Below, one piece after another: positions 47,488 to 57,224 of a stretch of 64,000 nucleotides of DNA (its first letter is position 1; every line of letters starts with the position of its first letter). The position numbers were made by a program, and so were the translations under genes. The stretch comes from Malus domestica (Eukaryota > Streptophyta > Magnoliopsida > Rosales > Rosaceae). Below the pieces are notes generated by a model. The model saw only the letters and a program-made list of their open reading frames with translations, searched no databases and was not told the origin of the DNA. Location of the stretch: NCBI RefSeq assembly GCF_042453785.1, contig NC_091674.1, positions 31,507,501 through 31,571,500 of the forward strand, read 5' to 3'.

Positions 47488-49124
47488 AGTTGATATTAGA
47501 GTGCGCAACGAACGAGACTAACAAAATAATAGTATTATTAAATAAACGAGAATGTCGAAACGGCTATAAAACTCCAAGAGGCTACATTGTGAATGACTTG
47601 TTTATTCTACGAGCTACAAAGCATCATATATATAGAGAACTAACCTAACCCTAATAAGCAAGAAAACGAAACCCTAATACTAACGAGCTAAGCCCAAATT
47701 CAAATAACAAAATAATCCTAAATTCCAACACCCCCCGTCAAACTCATGGCAGTACACATCATGAGTTTGCCAACAAGCAGATGTGGATGTAAGCTCCGTT
47801 AGGCGGACAAGACAAGACAAGCTCTGTTAGGTGGATAGGATAAGGCAAGCTCCGTTAGGCGGACACGACAAGGCAAGCTCCGTTAGGTGGACACGACAAG
47901 GCGAGCTCCGTTAGGCGGACACGACAAGACAAGCGATTCAAGCTAGCAAACGAACAATCCAAGAGAGCAAGCGAGTGACCAAACAAGCAATTCCAGCAAT
48001 CAACAAATTCTGGAAACCAAATGCTGGGAGTATGGACTCTGTCACTCAACAAACTAGATTCTTATATCTCAACTGCAGCAACGAACGAATAAAAAACAAA
48101 ACTTATCACTCGGGTGGTCACAAGTTTAAGCACTCGAGTGATTGGCAAACAAATTTCATTCTGAATCCAAATCAACCAATACAAGCCCAACGATAGCTTC
48201 AATCAACAAGGACCAAAGCTTCAACTCCATTCTCTCTTTCTTCGGTTCACGTTAGCAAACTGGGTGTAAAACAAGTGCAAACCAACATTTTGAACTCAGA
48301 CTCCGAGGTGTGGTTGCAGGCTTTTCAAGTGAGGAAGCAAAAGACAGTGGTGGGGTGGAGGGTTGGTTCAACAAATCTGGTCAGGATGGCTTAGTCGGCA
48401 TAACGACAGATGTGCAGCAGTAGGTCATGGAATGAATCATTTGGAGGCAGGGATGGCAGTAGGTACAGCAGCAGTGGGAGACAGAGGTGTAGCAGTGGTG
48501 TGGTGGATTGGTTAGATTGGCGGGTCGGGTTGGGGTTTCAGGCAACAGTCTGGTGTAGGCAGTGCGTAGGTGGTGACCTGATGCGGGCAGCTATGAGTGG
48601 CGCGGGTCTGATGCAGGTGCAATACGGATTGGTGGGTTCATCTTTACGGAGGGAAGAGGAACAAACACAATGGTGGGCGATAGCAAGGGTAACGGCTGGT
48701 GGCTCGGCGCGACTCCGGCTTCAAACTTTAACAGATTTTTTTTTTGGTAACGACAACAAAAGGGTAACTCAAACCAAAAAACGAAAAAAGTTTCACAGAT
48801 CGAAACTGGACAAAAACATAGGCAATACGAACAAACATAAGCATATTAGATCCAAAAGAATCAAACCTGCTCTGATACCAAGTTGAATATCAGAGCGCGC
48901 AACGAACGAGACTAACAAACTAATAGTATTATTAAATAAACGAGAATGCCGAAACGGCTACAAAACTCCAAGAGGCTACATTGTGAATGACTTGTTTATT
49001 TTACGAGCTACAAAGTATCATATATATAGAGAACTAACCGAACCCTAATAAGCAAGAAAACGAAACCCTAATAGTAACGGGCTAAGCTCAAATTCAAATA
49101 ACAAAATAATCCTAAATTCCAACA
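47488..49124 (-). mobile_element. Non-autonomous LTR element in the 5' part of the dead ADH gene
   Basis: Direct repeats at 47488-47730 and 48881-49124 (243/244 bp) read TGTTGGAATTTAGGATTATT on the minus strand. A perfect AACAT duplication flanks them (47483-47487 and 49125-49129). The minus-strand primer site TGGTATCAGAGCAGG sits next to the right repeat (48866-48880) and a GACGGGGGG purine tract next to the left one, so it runs on the minus strand. The 1.15-kb interior encodes no gag or pol. It contains a 34-37-bp tandem repeat at 47785-47935. Confidence 0.9.
47785..47935. repeat. Tandem repeat inside the LTR element, about 36-bp period
   Basis: Four to five copies of AAGCTCCGTTAGGCGGACAC, then GACAAGGC, differ by single bases (AGGTGG for AGGCGG, CTCTG for CTCCG). 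Confidence 0.75.
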
Positions 49125-49129
49125 AACAT

Positions 49130-49586
49130 AACACATGAGTAAGTATTTTGGTATTTGATTTTGATTTAGTTGTAGAAATTAACAAACATATAATACATAC
49201 CTTTGCAGGTGATGACATCGACATCTTCGACATCATGGACATGGGGTTGTGGTTGTTTTATGGAAGTGGAAGAAGGCAATGACATCTGCTCAACTCAAAG
49301 CTTTTCTCTCAATCTGTAATCAACAACAAGCAAGCGTAGATGAGGTTGGAGGAGTCGGCAGTTGAGGTTAAGCACTTGCCCTTGATGGCTCAAAGAGTAG
49401 GGTGGTTGGTAAAGAAGGGTCTCCTCACCTGACCACACACCCAGACCTTTGTTGTTTTTCTTTTGTTTTTTAGAAAGTTGGAGTATTAATTGGTGTTTAA
49501 ATTTTAGCTGAATTGCTACTTTGGTTTATGAACAAAAAATTAGATAGATCTCACAATTAATTGACATAATTTACTTTGATCAAACT
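49130..49586. other. Flank of dead ADH exon 1, no other gene
   Basis: It contains the ADH first exon (49201-49242) and its upstream DNA. The AT-rich remainder shows nothing else. Confidence 0.4.
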
Positions 49587-49950
49587 TGTTTGTACCATAC
49601 TTAGGGCATCCGTATTTAGATCTTATATAAATACTCGGAGGATTCAAATGTAATTATGTAGTAAAGGAATGGGCAAATATGTAATAAGTGATGAGCCCTT
49701 ATTCTATAAAAGGACTCATCACTCTCCTCATTAGGGGTGGCCAATTCTTAGGCCATGGGAAGAGCTTTTTTACCCTCAGAAGCTCTCTCACCCTCTCCCT
49801 CATAATCCTCTAAGAGAAATACAATAATCAGTGTGGACGTAGCCCAAACATTGGGGTGAACCACGATACATCCTGTGTTCTTTACATTCCTTGCAGATTA
49901 ATGGTCGGATTTACGTTGTTCTAAGACCCCTCCGGTTTTGTGCATCAACA
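49587..49950 (+). repeat. 5' LTR of the gene-carrying retrotransposon
   Basis: It is 364 bp with TG..CA ends and a core promoter block GAGCCCTTATTCTATAAAAG near 49693-49712. Confidence 0.88.
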
Positions 49951-50361
49951 TTCGGCGCCGTCTGTGGGAATCGACACAAAAATCTAAGTCGGTTCTTTCT
50001 CAATTTTTCATCTCACCACCGTGAATCTGCAAAAACCCAAGAACCCAAAGCTTTCCCAGAAAACCCACGGAGCCACCTCCTTTCTCACTCAGTCTCTCCT
50101 TACAACTGCAAGACAAATTCCAGCACCAATTTCTTACTCGCTTCACACTTTGTAGTTTACTCTTCTCCCTCTCATAATAGACGGTGGATAGCATAATACG
50201 TGGTAGGGATTCAACGGATAGTTCCAACCTGCCTTCTGCTTGAGACACGTGGCAGATGAGCAATTCTGATTTCGGTCTCTATTGCGCCGATCCGTTTCGA
50301 CCCCACTGCCCGAGTCGACTCAGTAATCCCTGTTCTCCACCGTCAAGTCTCTGGTTCGACT

Positions 50362-50592
50362 TAGGGAATCGGTCTTAGACCACAGAGATCCAACTAAAAG
50401 AGTCACCTTTTACTTCGCAGAAGCGCTGCAAAATAGAGTATCGCTTATGCAATCAGAGAAGAGCTTTACGACGGCGTACGACACTCCTTGCGAGGACTTC
50501 ATGCTGTCGTACAAGGCCCTAAACGACGCATGCCCGTATTCCAAGTTTGCCCATTTAAACGGCGAATCAAGCAATACTCGAAGCGACGGAGA
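50362..50592 (+). pseudogene. Captured GRAS-family (SCL4/7-like) fragment
   Basis: An uninterrupted frame reads DHRDPTKRVTFYFAEALQNR, then TPCEDFMLSYKALNDACPYS and KFAHL. This is the first leucine-rich block of GRAS regulators of the SCARECROW-LIKE 4/7 type, where the usual continuation is a helix before the VHIID motif. Similarity stops abruptly after KFAHL and no VHIID, PFYRE or SAW motif follows. It is one exon-like piece of about 75 codons and cannot make a working factor. Assignment is by recognition. Confidence 0.75.
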
Positions 50593-50746
50593 GAGAGAGA
50601 AAGATCGGCAACGTCTCCATTCCATTGTTCGCCCAAGGCTTCTTCTTTAGTTGAATTAAGTACGTCAAGGTGCAGTCAGGCAACCCTACTTGATAATAAA
50701 ATCTGTCTCAATACCCGAGTGGTGAGAATTTAGGGTGTTGTAATTA

Positions 50747-51300
50747 ATGGCAAACTGGCCCCAGTCACTTTCATTAAATGTTCCATTCAGAGGTCTAAGC
50801 GTTTCAGCACCAAGCATTGCTGGAGCTCAAGCAAACAAAGATCGTAAAATGGCATAAGCAAAGCACTTGGTGCTTGACTTGAGTAATCCTGATCTTCGAG
50901 AAAACGCGCTTCTTGAACTTTCAAAGACGAGAGAATTATTTCAAGATTTGGCTCATGTATTGTGGAATTCTTTTGGTACTATTGCTGCACGCATCCAGGA
51001 GATAGTTTCAATATACCCTATTCTATCACCACCAAATCTGACTCCGGCACAATCCAATTGAGTTTGCAATGCTCTTGCTCTTTTTCAGTGCGTAGCTTCC
51101 CACCCAGATACAAGAATGTTGTTCCTTAATGCAAGGCAAGACAATTTGAGTACTTAAGGCTTACGAGTTTATGAGTCATTGGTGCCTTGGTGAAGGTTGA
51201 TGATACTGAAGTTATTAGTTTCCTTCTGTCAACAGAAATAATTCCACTGTGCCTTCGCATTATGGAATTAGGCAGTGAACTCTAAAAAACAGTTGAGTGT
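50747..51300 (+). pseudogene. CNOT9: Captured CNOT9/RCD1 copy (CCR4-NOT subunit), partial
   Basis: CNOT9 is the armadillo-repeat subunit of the CCR4-NOT deadenylase. The sequence starts at the native start (MANWPQSLSLNVPF, then APSIAGAQANKDRKMA). It continues through [95 protein letters not shown] and [15 protein letters not shown], then leaves the family. It lacks the second half of the protein. Stops occur after DRKMA, after PAQSN, in LTSL*VIG and at GSEL*, and about 17-20 codons are lost after LFLNA. No introns are seen, which suggests capture through RNA. Confidence 0.85.
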
Positions 51301-51325
51301 CCTGATTATTTGATTAAATTTCTGT

Positions 51326-51730
51326 TTGAAATCGAAAAGTAGCAGGAAGCAGCTTGAAATCGAAAAGACGATCAAACTCCACAGAAATGATGGGTTGAGA
51401 GAAGATGTGTTCAGAAGATTCATGGCTCAAGGCAACACAAATCCAACAGTGCAGAAGGTCTTTGAAGCTTTGGCCAAAACTGTAATGATTGGTTTCAAAC
51501 AGAATGAGCAAGGTGACACCACCGACAACGAAAATGGTGAGAATGTGCTCGAGTCAGAGGACCCCATACTCAAAGAAATTAAAGGTGCAGTGGAAAGAGA
51601 TCAAGGAAAGCAAAAGCAAAAAGAGAAAAGGAAAAGCAAAAGGATGTCTGGAAATGAAGTGGGAAACAAAAGCAGAAAGCAAAAGAGAAAAGAGAAAGTA
51701 AAAGCAAAAGCAGAAAGCAAAAGAAGATAA
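51326..51730 (+). other. Unrecognised Lys/Glu-rich ORF in the LTR element
   Basis: A 134-codon frame starts with KTIKLHRNDGLREDVFRRFM, then NPTVQKVFEALAKTVMIGF and an acidic stretch ENGENVLESEDPILKE. It ends in a very basic KQKQKEKRKSK-type tail encoded by a near-continuous purine run (about 51596-51745). The first part looks like a genuine protein segment and may be a third captured host fragment. The family was not recognised. Confidence 0.45.
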
Positions 51731-51984
51731 AAAAAAAAAGCAGACATAATTGCGGCGGTGATGGCATGCAGAAAAAAGAACAATGTAAATTATGGGCGTG
51801 ACCCATTGAGGAGAGGGTCAGATTTATTTTTGAATGATGTAAATTATTTTTCTTATCTTCGCAGACATATGTATAAACCCTATCAAAGGGTAATAAAAAA
51901 AACGTCAAGCCCAAAATAATGGGTTGAAGTGTTATGTGGAGGGCGAAGGCCCATAGGCCCAAAAGAGCCAGGCCCTCTATTATC

Positions 51985-52245
51985 ACCAACCAGGTGATCA
52001 AAAGTACGTCCAGTACTACAAAAAATTATTCGGCAACTTGCCGCTATTATCACCAACCAGGTGATCAAAAGTACGCCCAGTACTCCAAAATTATTCGGCA
52101 ACTTGCCGCTATTATCACCAACCAGGTGATCAAAAGTACGCCTCACCAACCAGGTGATCAAAAGTACACCCAATACTCCAAAATTATTCGGCAACCTGCC
52201 GCTATTATCACCCACTAGGTGATCAAAAGTACGCCCAGTATTCCA
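51985..52245. repeat. Hairpin-containing tandem repeat, about 65-bp period
   Basis: Five copies of TATCACCAACCAGGTGATCA, then AAAGTACGCCCAGTACTCCA and AAATTATTCGGCAACTTGCC, occur, one of them short. ATCACC and GGTGAT in each copy form a stem around AACCA. Confidence 0.85.
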
Positions 52246-52249
52246 AAAT

Positions 52250-52425
52250 TATACATGAGCATCACTCATGTCATTCATACATAAACATTCATGAGCATCA
52301 CTCATGTCAACATTCATGAGCATCACTCATGTCAACATCCATGAGCATCACTTATGTCAACATCCATAAGCATCACTCATGTCAATCAACATAAACATTC
52401 ATGAGCATTACTTATGTCAATCTAG
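52250..52425. repeat. Tandem repeat, about 24-bp period
   Basis: Six to seven copies of CATTCATGAGCATCACTCAT, then GTCAA, with small changes. A CAAAGCTT/TTTACAGAGCTC repeat follows at 52425-52520. Confidence 0.8.
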
Positions 52426-52689
52426 CTTCAAAAGTTTTATTTACAGAGCTCTTGCTTTAAAAGCTTTATTTACAGAGCTCTAGCTTCAAAGCTTCACTTG
52501 CAAAGCTTCACCTACAAAGCTTTAGTGCAGGGTATACAAATACCGCATCTGAACAACCGCCACTTCGGCCCATACATGGATTCGATTTGAAGTTTCCAGC
52601 CAACAGACTCTATTGACCGAAGACTTGGGGGACTACATTATGTACCATATATTTGGGCCTCAATTGGGCCTCATGAAAAATACTTGGGG

Positions 52690-53065
52690 AACTTAGCCCA
52701 TTATTTATGTATTGAGATGCGAGCCCTTATTCTATAAAAGGGACTCCCTCACTTTCATTAGAGAGCACCAATTATTCATGTACTAAGGAGCGAGCCCTTA
52801 TTTTATAAAAGGGACTCTCTCACCTTCATTAGAGAGCATCGTCGCCAGCTGAGCAACCGCCTCACCGCGAGCATCACTCCTAACCCGTCACTTATGTATT
52901 GAGGAACGAGCCCTTATTTTATAAAAGGGATTCCCTCACCATCATTAGAGAGTATTGCCCCATGTTAAGCAGCCGCCTCGCCACAAGCATCACTTTAGCC
53001 CACCATTTATGTATTAAGGAGTGAGCCCTTATTCTATAAAAGGGACTCCCTCACCTTCAACGCCA
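52690..53065 (+). repeat. Tandem copies of the LTR core-promoter segment
   Basis: Four internal copies (near 52728, 52788, 52907 and 53022) of GCGAGCCCTTATTCTATAAA, then AGGGACTCCCTCACC and TTCATTAGAGAG, match the LTR block GAGCCCTTATTCTATAAAAG with its following CTCATTAGGGG. Each carries a TATA box. Confidence 0.8.
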
Positions 53066-53270
53066 CAAGCAGAGCCAACCAAGGCAACAAAGCCACAATC
53101 AGAGCAGCCTCGCAATATGTGCTACTTCTAGTTGAGCATCATTTCAGATTGGGCACCGCCTCATATCGGATATCAGTTCTAGACGACATCTAGTTACTTC
53201 GGCCTATACATGGACTAAATTTCAAGTCTCCAGCCAAAAGACTCTCTTGACTGAAGACTTGGGGGACTAC

Positions 53271-53632
53271 TGTTTGTACCATACTTAGGGCATTCGTATT
53301 TAGATCTCGTATAAATACTCGGAGGACTCAAATGTAATTATGTAGTAAAGGAAGAGGCAAATATGTAATAAGTGAGGAGCCTTTATTCTATAAAAGGACT
53401 CCTCACTCTCCTTATTAGGGGAGGCCAATTCTTAGGCCATAGGAAGAGCTCTCTCACCCTCAGAAGCTCTTACCCTTTCCCTCACAATCCTTTTAGAGAA
53501 ATACAATAATCAGTGTGAACGTAGCCCAAACATTGGGGTGCACCACGATACATCTTGTGTTCTTTACATTTCTTGCAGATTCACGGTCGGATTTACGTTG
53601 TTTCAAGACCCCTCCGATTTTGTGCATCAACA
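53271..53632 (+). repeat. 3' LTR of the gene-carrying retrotransposon
   Basis: It is 362 bp and about 94% identical to the 5' copy by eye, ending CATCAACA before the duplicated AAACT. Confidence 0.88.
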
Positions 53633-53639
53633 AAACTTA

Positions 53640-54160
53640 ACACATTCTGTAACAACTGTAATGTAAAAATCAAGGGTAATTTCTATATACTTGCTTCCTG
53701 TGTATAGAAATCAAGCTCATTAGAACCAGCGTGAAAGGTAGCAGTGAATGAGAATTTATTTTATACAATTAATATTGTGGAAGATGGTATAAAAAAGACC
53801 TCAAATGTGGAGGTGAACACCTATTGAATTACAAGCCCTTGCAAATAGTCTAGAGATTTTTCATTGTGCTCAAGATAAGTGGTCGTACGCCACATGTTAT
53901 TATGTAAGTGGAGGGAATTTTATTTTCAAGTGTCCCTCTACTTGTATAATAACATATAACGTATGTGCTCGTGTTTCAAACATACTGAAAAATCTCTCAA
54001 TAGACAATAACATACGTGGTTGGAGTATGATTCTCTCCCCTTTCCTCCCTCTTATTTAAATGGTTACGGTTAAACCATGTCAACAATTTTATATTGTTTT
54101 ATTTATAGAGAGATAAAGACAAAAAGGAAAGCGTGAGAAGAAGGGAAGGAAGGGGGGGGA
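53640..54160. other. Noncoding region with a short palindrome
   Basis: No gene is seen. GTACGCCACATGTTATTATG, then TAAGTGGAGGG, at 53884-53918 is an imperfect inverse of CCCTCTACTTGTATAATAAC, then ATATAACGTATG, at 53934-53966. Confidence 0.4.
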
Positions 54161-54162
54161 TT

Positions 54163-55050
54163 AGAGCATCTTGAGTGAGGGGCTCTATATGAGGCTGAAA
54201 AAGTAGTGGATATAGCCTATTTTAGGGTCTCGAGGAATCTTTGGGGCCCTATAAAAGAATTTCTCCTAATAAGAGGCTACTTACTTTTGGGCACTATATG
54301 GGACTATATATATTTATTTATGTAGTAATTTGATTACGCGATAATTTTTATTTTATTTTTGTTAACTTTTCTTAATTTGATTTTTGGACATGTTATCTCA
54401 AAGAAAATTTATGAACATTTCAACCTAAAAAAATTCAAATTCTGACAAAGTTAGATTTCATCACTTATGAACAGTTGGATTATGTTATCTTATCTCAATC
54501 TTATTTGTTGATTTGTTTCTCTAAAGTCAGACAAGATAAGATTTTATCTCGTAACAAAATTGTAATGCCCTTGCAATTTAGGTATGTTTTCGGTTTAGGT
54601 CTCTAAATTTCCAATGTCATTTCAGTATGTAGTATTTTTATTTGGAAATTAATAAAAGTAATCCCTTGTAGTAGAATATCTTATATCATTTTATGTCTTA
54701 AGCATTAAACATACAAATAAAATGGAGGAGGACATTTAGAACAAAAATATGTAAAGAAAAAGAATTAAAAAAAAATGAATAAAAAGAAAGTATAATTGTA
54801 TTTGCAAGGGATGAGGGAGTGGTAAAATTTGGCTCACATGAGTAGCTACTTTTCTCGTGAGATCTATTGTTTTTTTAGGCTAGATATAGCCTAATTTTTT
54901 GCTACCCAAGGAAGGAAGTTGCTAGTCCAAGTGATGGATCTAGCCCCATTTTCCGTCTCATTGAAGATGAAATTTATCATTAGAGCTTCAACTGTAGTAG
55001 CTGGAGCTTCATAGAGGATAAAGTCTTTATTGGAGATGCACTTACGAGGA
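54163..55050. mobile_element. Possible non-autonomous DNA transposon
   Basis: GAGCATCTTGAGTGAGGGGC, then TCTATATGAGGCT, at the left resembles the inverse of the right end (TGCATCTCCAATAAAGACTT, then CCTCTATGAAGCT). Identity is modest and no target duplication was resolved. Confidence 0.4.
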
Positions 55051-55345
55051 GAGAGAATCCTACTCTTAAATTTAAGAGTAAATTACATAAAACTGTTAGA
55101 CGAAGTCAAGCCCTAACATCATTCCCGCGACTTGAGGAGTCTTCATCAGTTTAAACTCTTATCAGTTAGCTGTTCCTAGTTTTTAGGATTTTGTTTTCAA
55201 ATGTTTGTTGTAAGTCAAGCTGCGTATGCAGTCTTCTGTTATCTGATTGTATTTTTGAATGCTCCCTGTATCTCGGGTTTTCAAACCCTTTCTGTAATCC
55301 TCAAGTTGATATAAATACATGCATCCCATCATTAACTGGCTATTT

Positions 55346-56512
55346 AAATGAAGAAGTATACATGAGATAGCCTGCGGGTTTGTTGACAAGTAGTTCCCCC
55401 ACCATGTTTGCAAACTACAGCGTTCCATTTACGGTTTAAAACAAGCTCCTAGGGTGTGGTTTCAACGTTTTTCAGAATTTTTGCTTCAACTTGGTTTTCA
55501 TGAATTTACCTGTGATTACAGTTTATTTGTATTTAATCAGAAATGTGTGTATCTCATCCTGCTAATCTATGTAGATGATATTCTACTTATTGGGAATAGT
55601 CCACGACAGATGGCACACTTGATTACTAAGCTACAGACCTTGTTTTCCATGAAGGATTTGAGACATCTTCACTATTTTTTGGGTGTCGAAGTTAAATATT
55701 TTAGGAATTGCATGCATCTCAGTCAATCCAAAAATGCTTTGGACTTACTCACACGTACAAAGTTCACTGATGCTAAGCCTATATCAACCTTAATTTCCTG
55801 TGGGCAAAAGCTGAGTTCGTATGATGGTAAGACGTATGAAAATCCAGCACATTATCGTAGTATTGTCGGCGCATTGTAGTATATTACTATTACTCGTCCT
55901 GATTTATCCTATGCGGTTAATCAAGTCTGCCAGTTTATGCATGCACTAAAACTTACTCACTGGAAGGTAGTGAAACGTATTCTCTGTTACTTGAAAGCCA
56001 CGCATAATAATGGACTTTTTTACAAACTTGGAAATGATAGGTTGACTGCGTTTTCTGATGCTGATTATGCTGGTAATCCAAATACCAGGCATTCCATGGG
56101 TGGTTATTGCATTTATTTGGGTTCCAATCTTGTATCATGGAGTTCAAAGAAACATAAGACAGTTTCGAGGTCTAGTGCGAAGGCTGAGCACAGACAGTTT
56201 GCCTATACTGCAATCGAGTTATCATGGCTTTGATCACTTTTAAGGATTTGCATTTGCATCTTAGTTAATCAACGATTTGGTGTGACAATGTCTCTTCCAT
56301 TGCACTTGCCTCTAATTCTGTCTTCCATTTGCGCACAAAACACCTTGAGGTTGATCATCATTACGTACAGGAAAAGGTTGTTCGTGCTGAATTATTAGTC
56401 AATTACATTTGTTCTCAAGATTAGCTAGCTGATTTGTTTACCAAGGGATTGTCTTCATCTAGATTTAAATTATTAGTGTCCAAGCTTCCAGTTGTTCCCC
56501 AACCTGTTAGCT
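55346..56512 (+). pseudogene. Copia reverse transcriptase / RNase H remnant
   Basis: It begins near EVYMR*PAG with a stop and a frame change, then CKLQRSIYGLKQAPRVWFQR. The catalytic motif LLIYVDDILLIGNS is present. Later blocks are MKDLRHLHYFLGVEVKYF, ITRPDLSYAVNQVCQFM, RILCYLKATHNNGLFYK, FSDADYAGNPNTRHSMGGYC, LVSWSSKKHKTVSRSSAKAE (RNase H) and decayed C-terminal sequence. Stops at 55877 and 56231 break it. Confidence 0.88.
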
Positions 56513-56525
56513 TACCCCAGGGGGG

Positions 56526-56821
56526 TGTTGGACGAAGTCAAGCCCATAACGTCATTCATGTGACTTGAGGAGTCTTCATCAGTTCAAACTCTTATCTTTT
56601 AGCTGTTCCTAGTTTATAGGATTTTGTTTTTCAAATGTTTGTTGTAAGTCAAACTGCACATGCAGTCTTTTGTTATCTGATCGTATTTTTGAAAGCTCCC
56701 TGTATCTCGGGTTTTCAAACCCTTTCTGTAATCCTCAAGTTAATATAAATACATGCATCCCATCATTAACTGGGTATGCAATTGAAGTGAAACAACTTGA
56801 CCTGTGTCTCTACGTTTTTCA
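56526..56821 (+). repeat. 3' LTR of the Copia element
   Basis: It is 296 bp with TG..CA ends. Identity to LTR 1 is high to about 56780 and is then lost because LTR 1 is truncated. Confidence 0.85.
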
Positions 56822-57224
56822 AAAACTACTTCAACTATTGGGTCAGTCATAGTTTCATACCCCATCTTTAAAAAATTTCAATGTCATACCTCATTTACGA
56901 ATTTGTTACAATTCCATACATTCTATTAGTTTGTTTGTCAATTCTTCTGTTAAATAGTGATATGGCTTGAGGTAGGGCCCACTCTCTATTAAAAAGTAAA
57001 TAAAATATTAAAAACTAAAAAAATAAAATCATTTAATATTTTTTTTTGCATGGGGGACCCACCCCCTTATCCTCTCTTCCCTCTTCCATCTTCTCCAAAC
57101 CCAAAACTAGATCCTACCCCACTCCTGTCTTCTTTGCGCCGATCATTACCACCACTCTCCCTTCGACCTCCCCCGCCGCTTCTCCGGCTTTGCTAACCAC
57201 CTTCAGTTGTCACTCACCCACCTC

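Larger units (their letters stand above)
44451..49242 (-). pseudogene. Zinc-dependent alcohol dehydrogenase-like gene, broken by insertions and indels
   Basis: The family is the plant medium-chain ADH-like branch. Readable exons are 49242-49201 (MSMMSKMSMSSPAK); about 47460-47308 (AVAWGAGRPLVIEQVNVSPP, then VVCTSLCRSDLSAWESQ); about 47213-47175 (AIFPRIFGHEATG); about 47106-46770 (VESVGEGVTECTQGDHVLTV, then GECGKCRQCASGKTNIC with the four structural-zinc Cys); 46536-46454 (GSSVVIFGLGTVGLS, the Rossmann glycines); 46349-46296 plus 45832-45806 (VSQGAKLRGASQIIGVDT, then NPEKGEN, split by a TRIM); 45722-45661; 45431-45329; 45202-45042; and 44567-44451 (ends RCVIHMEN). Damage: the TRIM in exon 6; a 7-nt insertion after DTGMV; a 1-nt loss at LGMPK/VKPE; and a 1.6-kb LTR element just before ATGTTTTGT. 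Catalytic Cys and His positions are still encoded, so inactivation looks recent. Confidence 0.88.
49587..53632 (+). mobile_element. LTR retrotransposon carrying host gene fragments
   Basis: LTRs are 49587-49950 (364 bp) and 53271-53632 (362 bp), beginning TGTTTGTACCATACTTAGGG and ending GTGCATCAACA. The perfect duplication AAACT is at 49582-49586 and 53633-53637. The primer site region reads TTCGGCGCCGTCTGTGGGA directly after LTR 1, and a purine tract ACTTGGGGGACTAC precedes LTR 2. A TATA motif TTCTATAAAAGG lies in the LTR. No gag, RT or integrase is recognisable in the 3.3-kb interior. It holds instead a GRAS fragment, a CNOT9 copy, a purine-rich ORF and three tandem-repeat arrays. Confidence 0.9.
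55094..56821 (+). mobile_element. Ty1/Copia retrotransposon, large internal deletion
   Basis: LTR 2 is 56526-56821 (TGTTGGACG..TTTTTCA) preceded by the purine tract AGGGGGG. LTR 1 starts at 55094 (TGTTAGACG). The duplication AAAAC is at 55089-55093 and 56822-56826. LTR 1 runs only to about 55350 and then fuses directly to mid reverse transcriptase, so the primer site, gag, protease, integrase and half of RT are missing. Confidence 0.88.

Noticed and set aside
50000..50263. 87-codon minus-strand frame in the LTR element
   Set aside because: It is opposite to the element's sense direction and not recognisable as any family.
52250..52425. CRISPR-like array
   Set aside because: The short repeats are contiguous tandem copies without unique spacers, in a plant retrotransposon.
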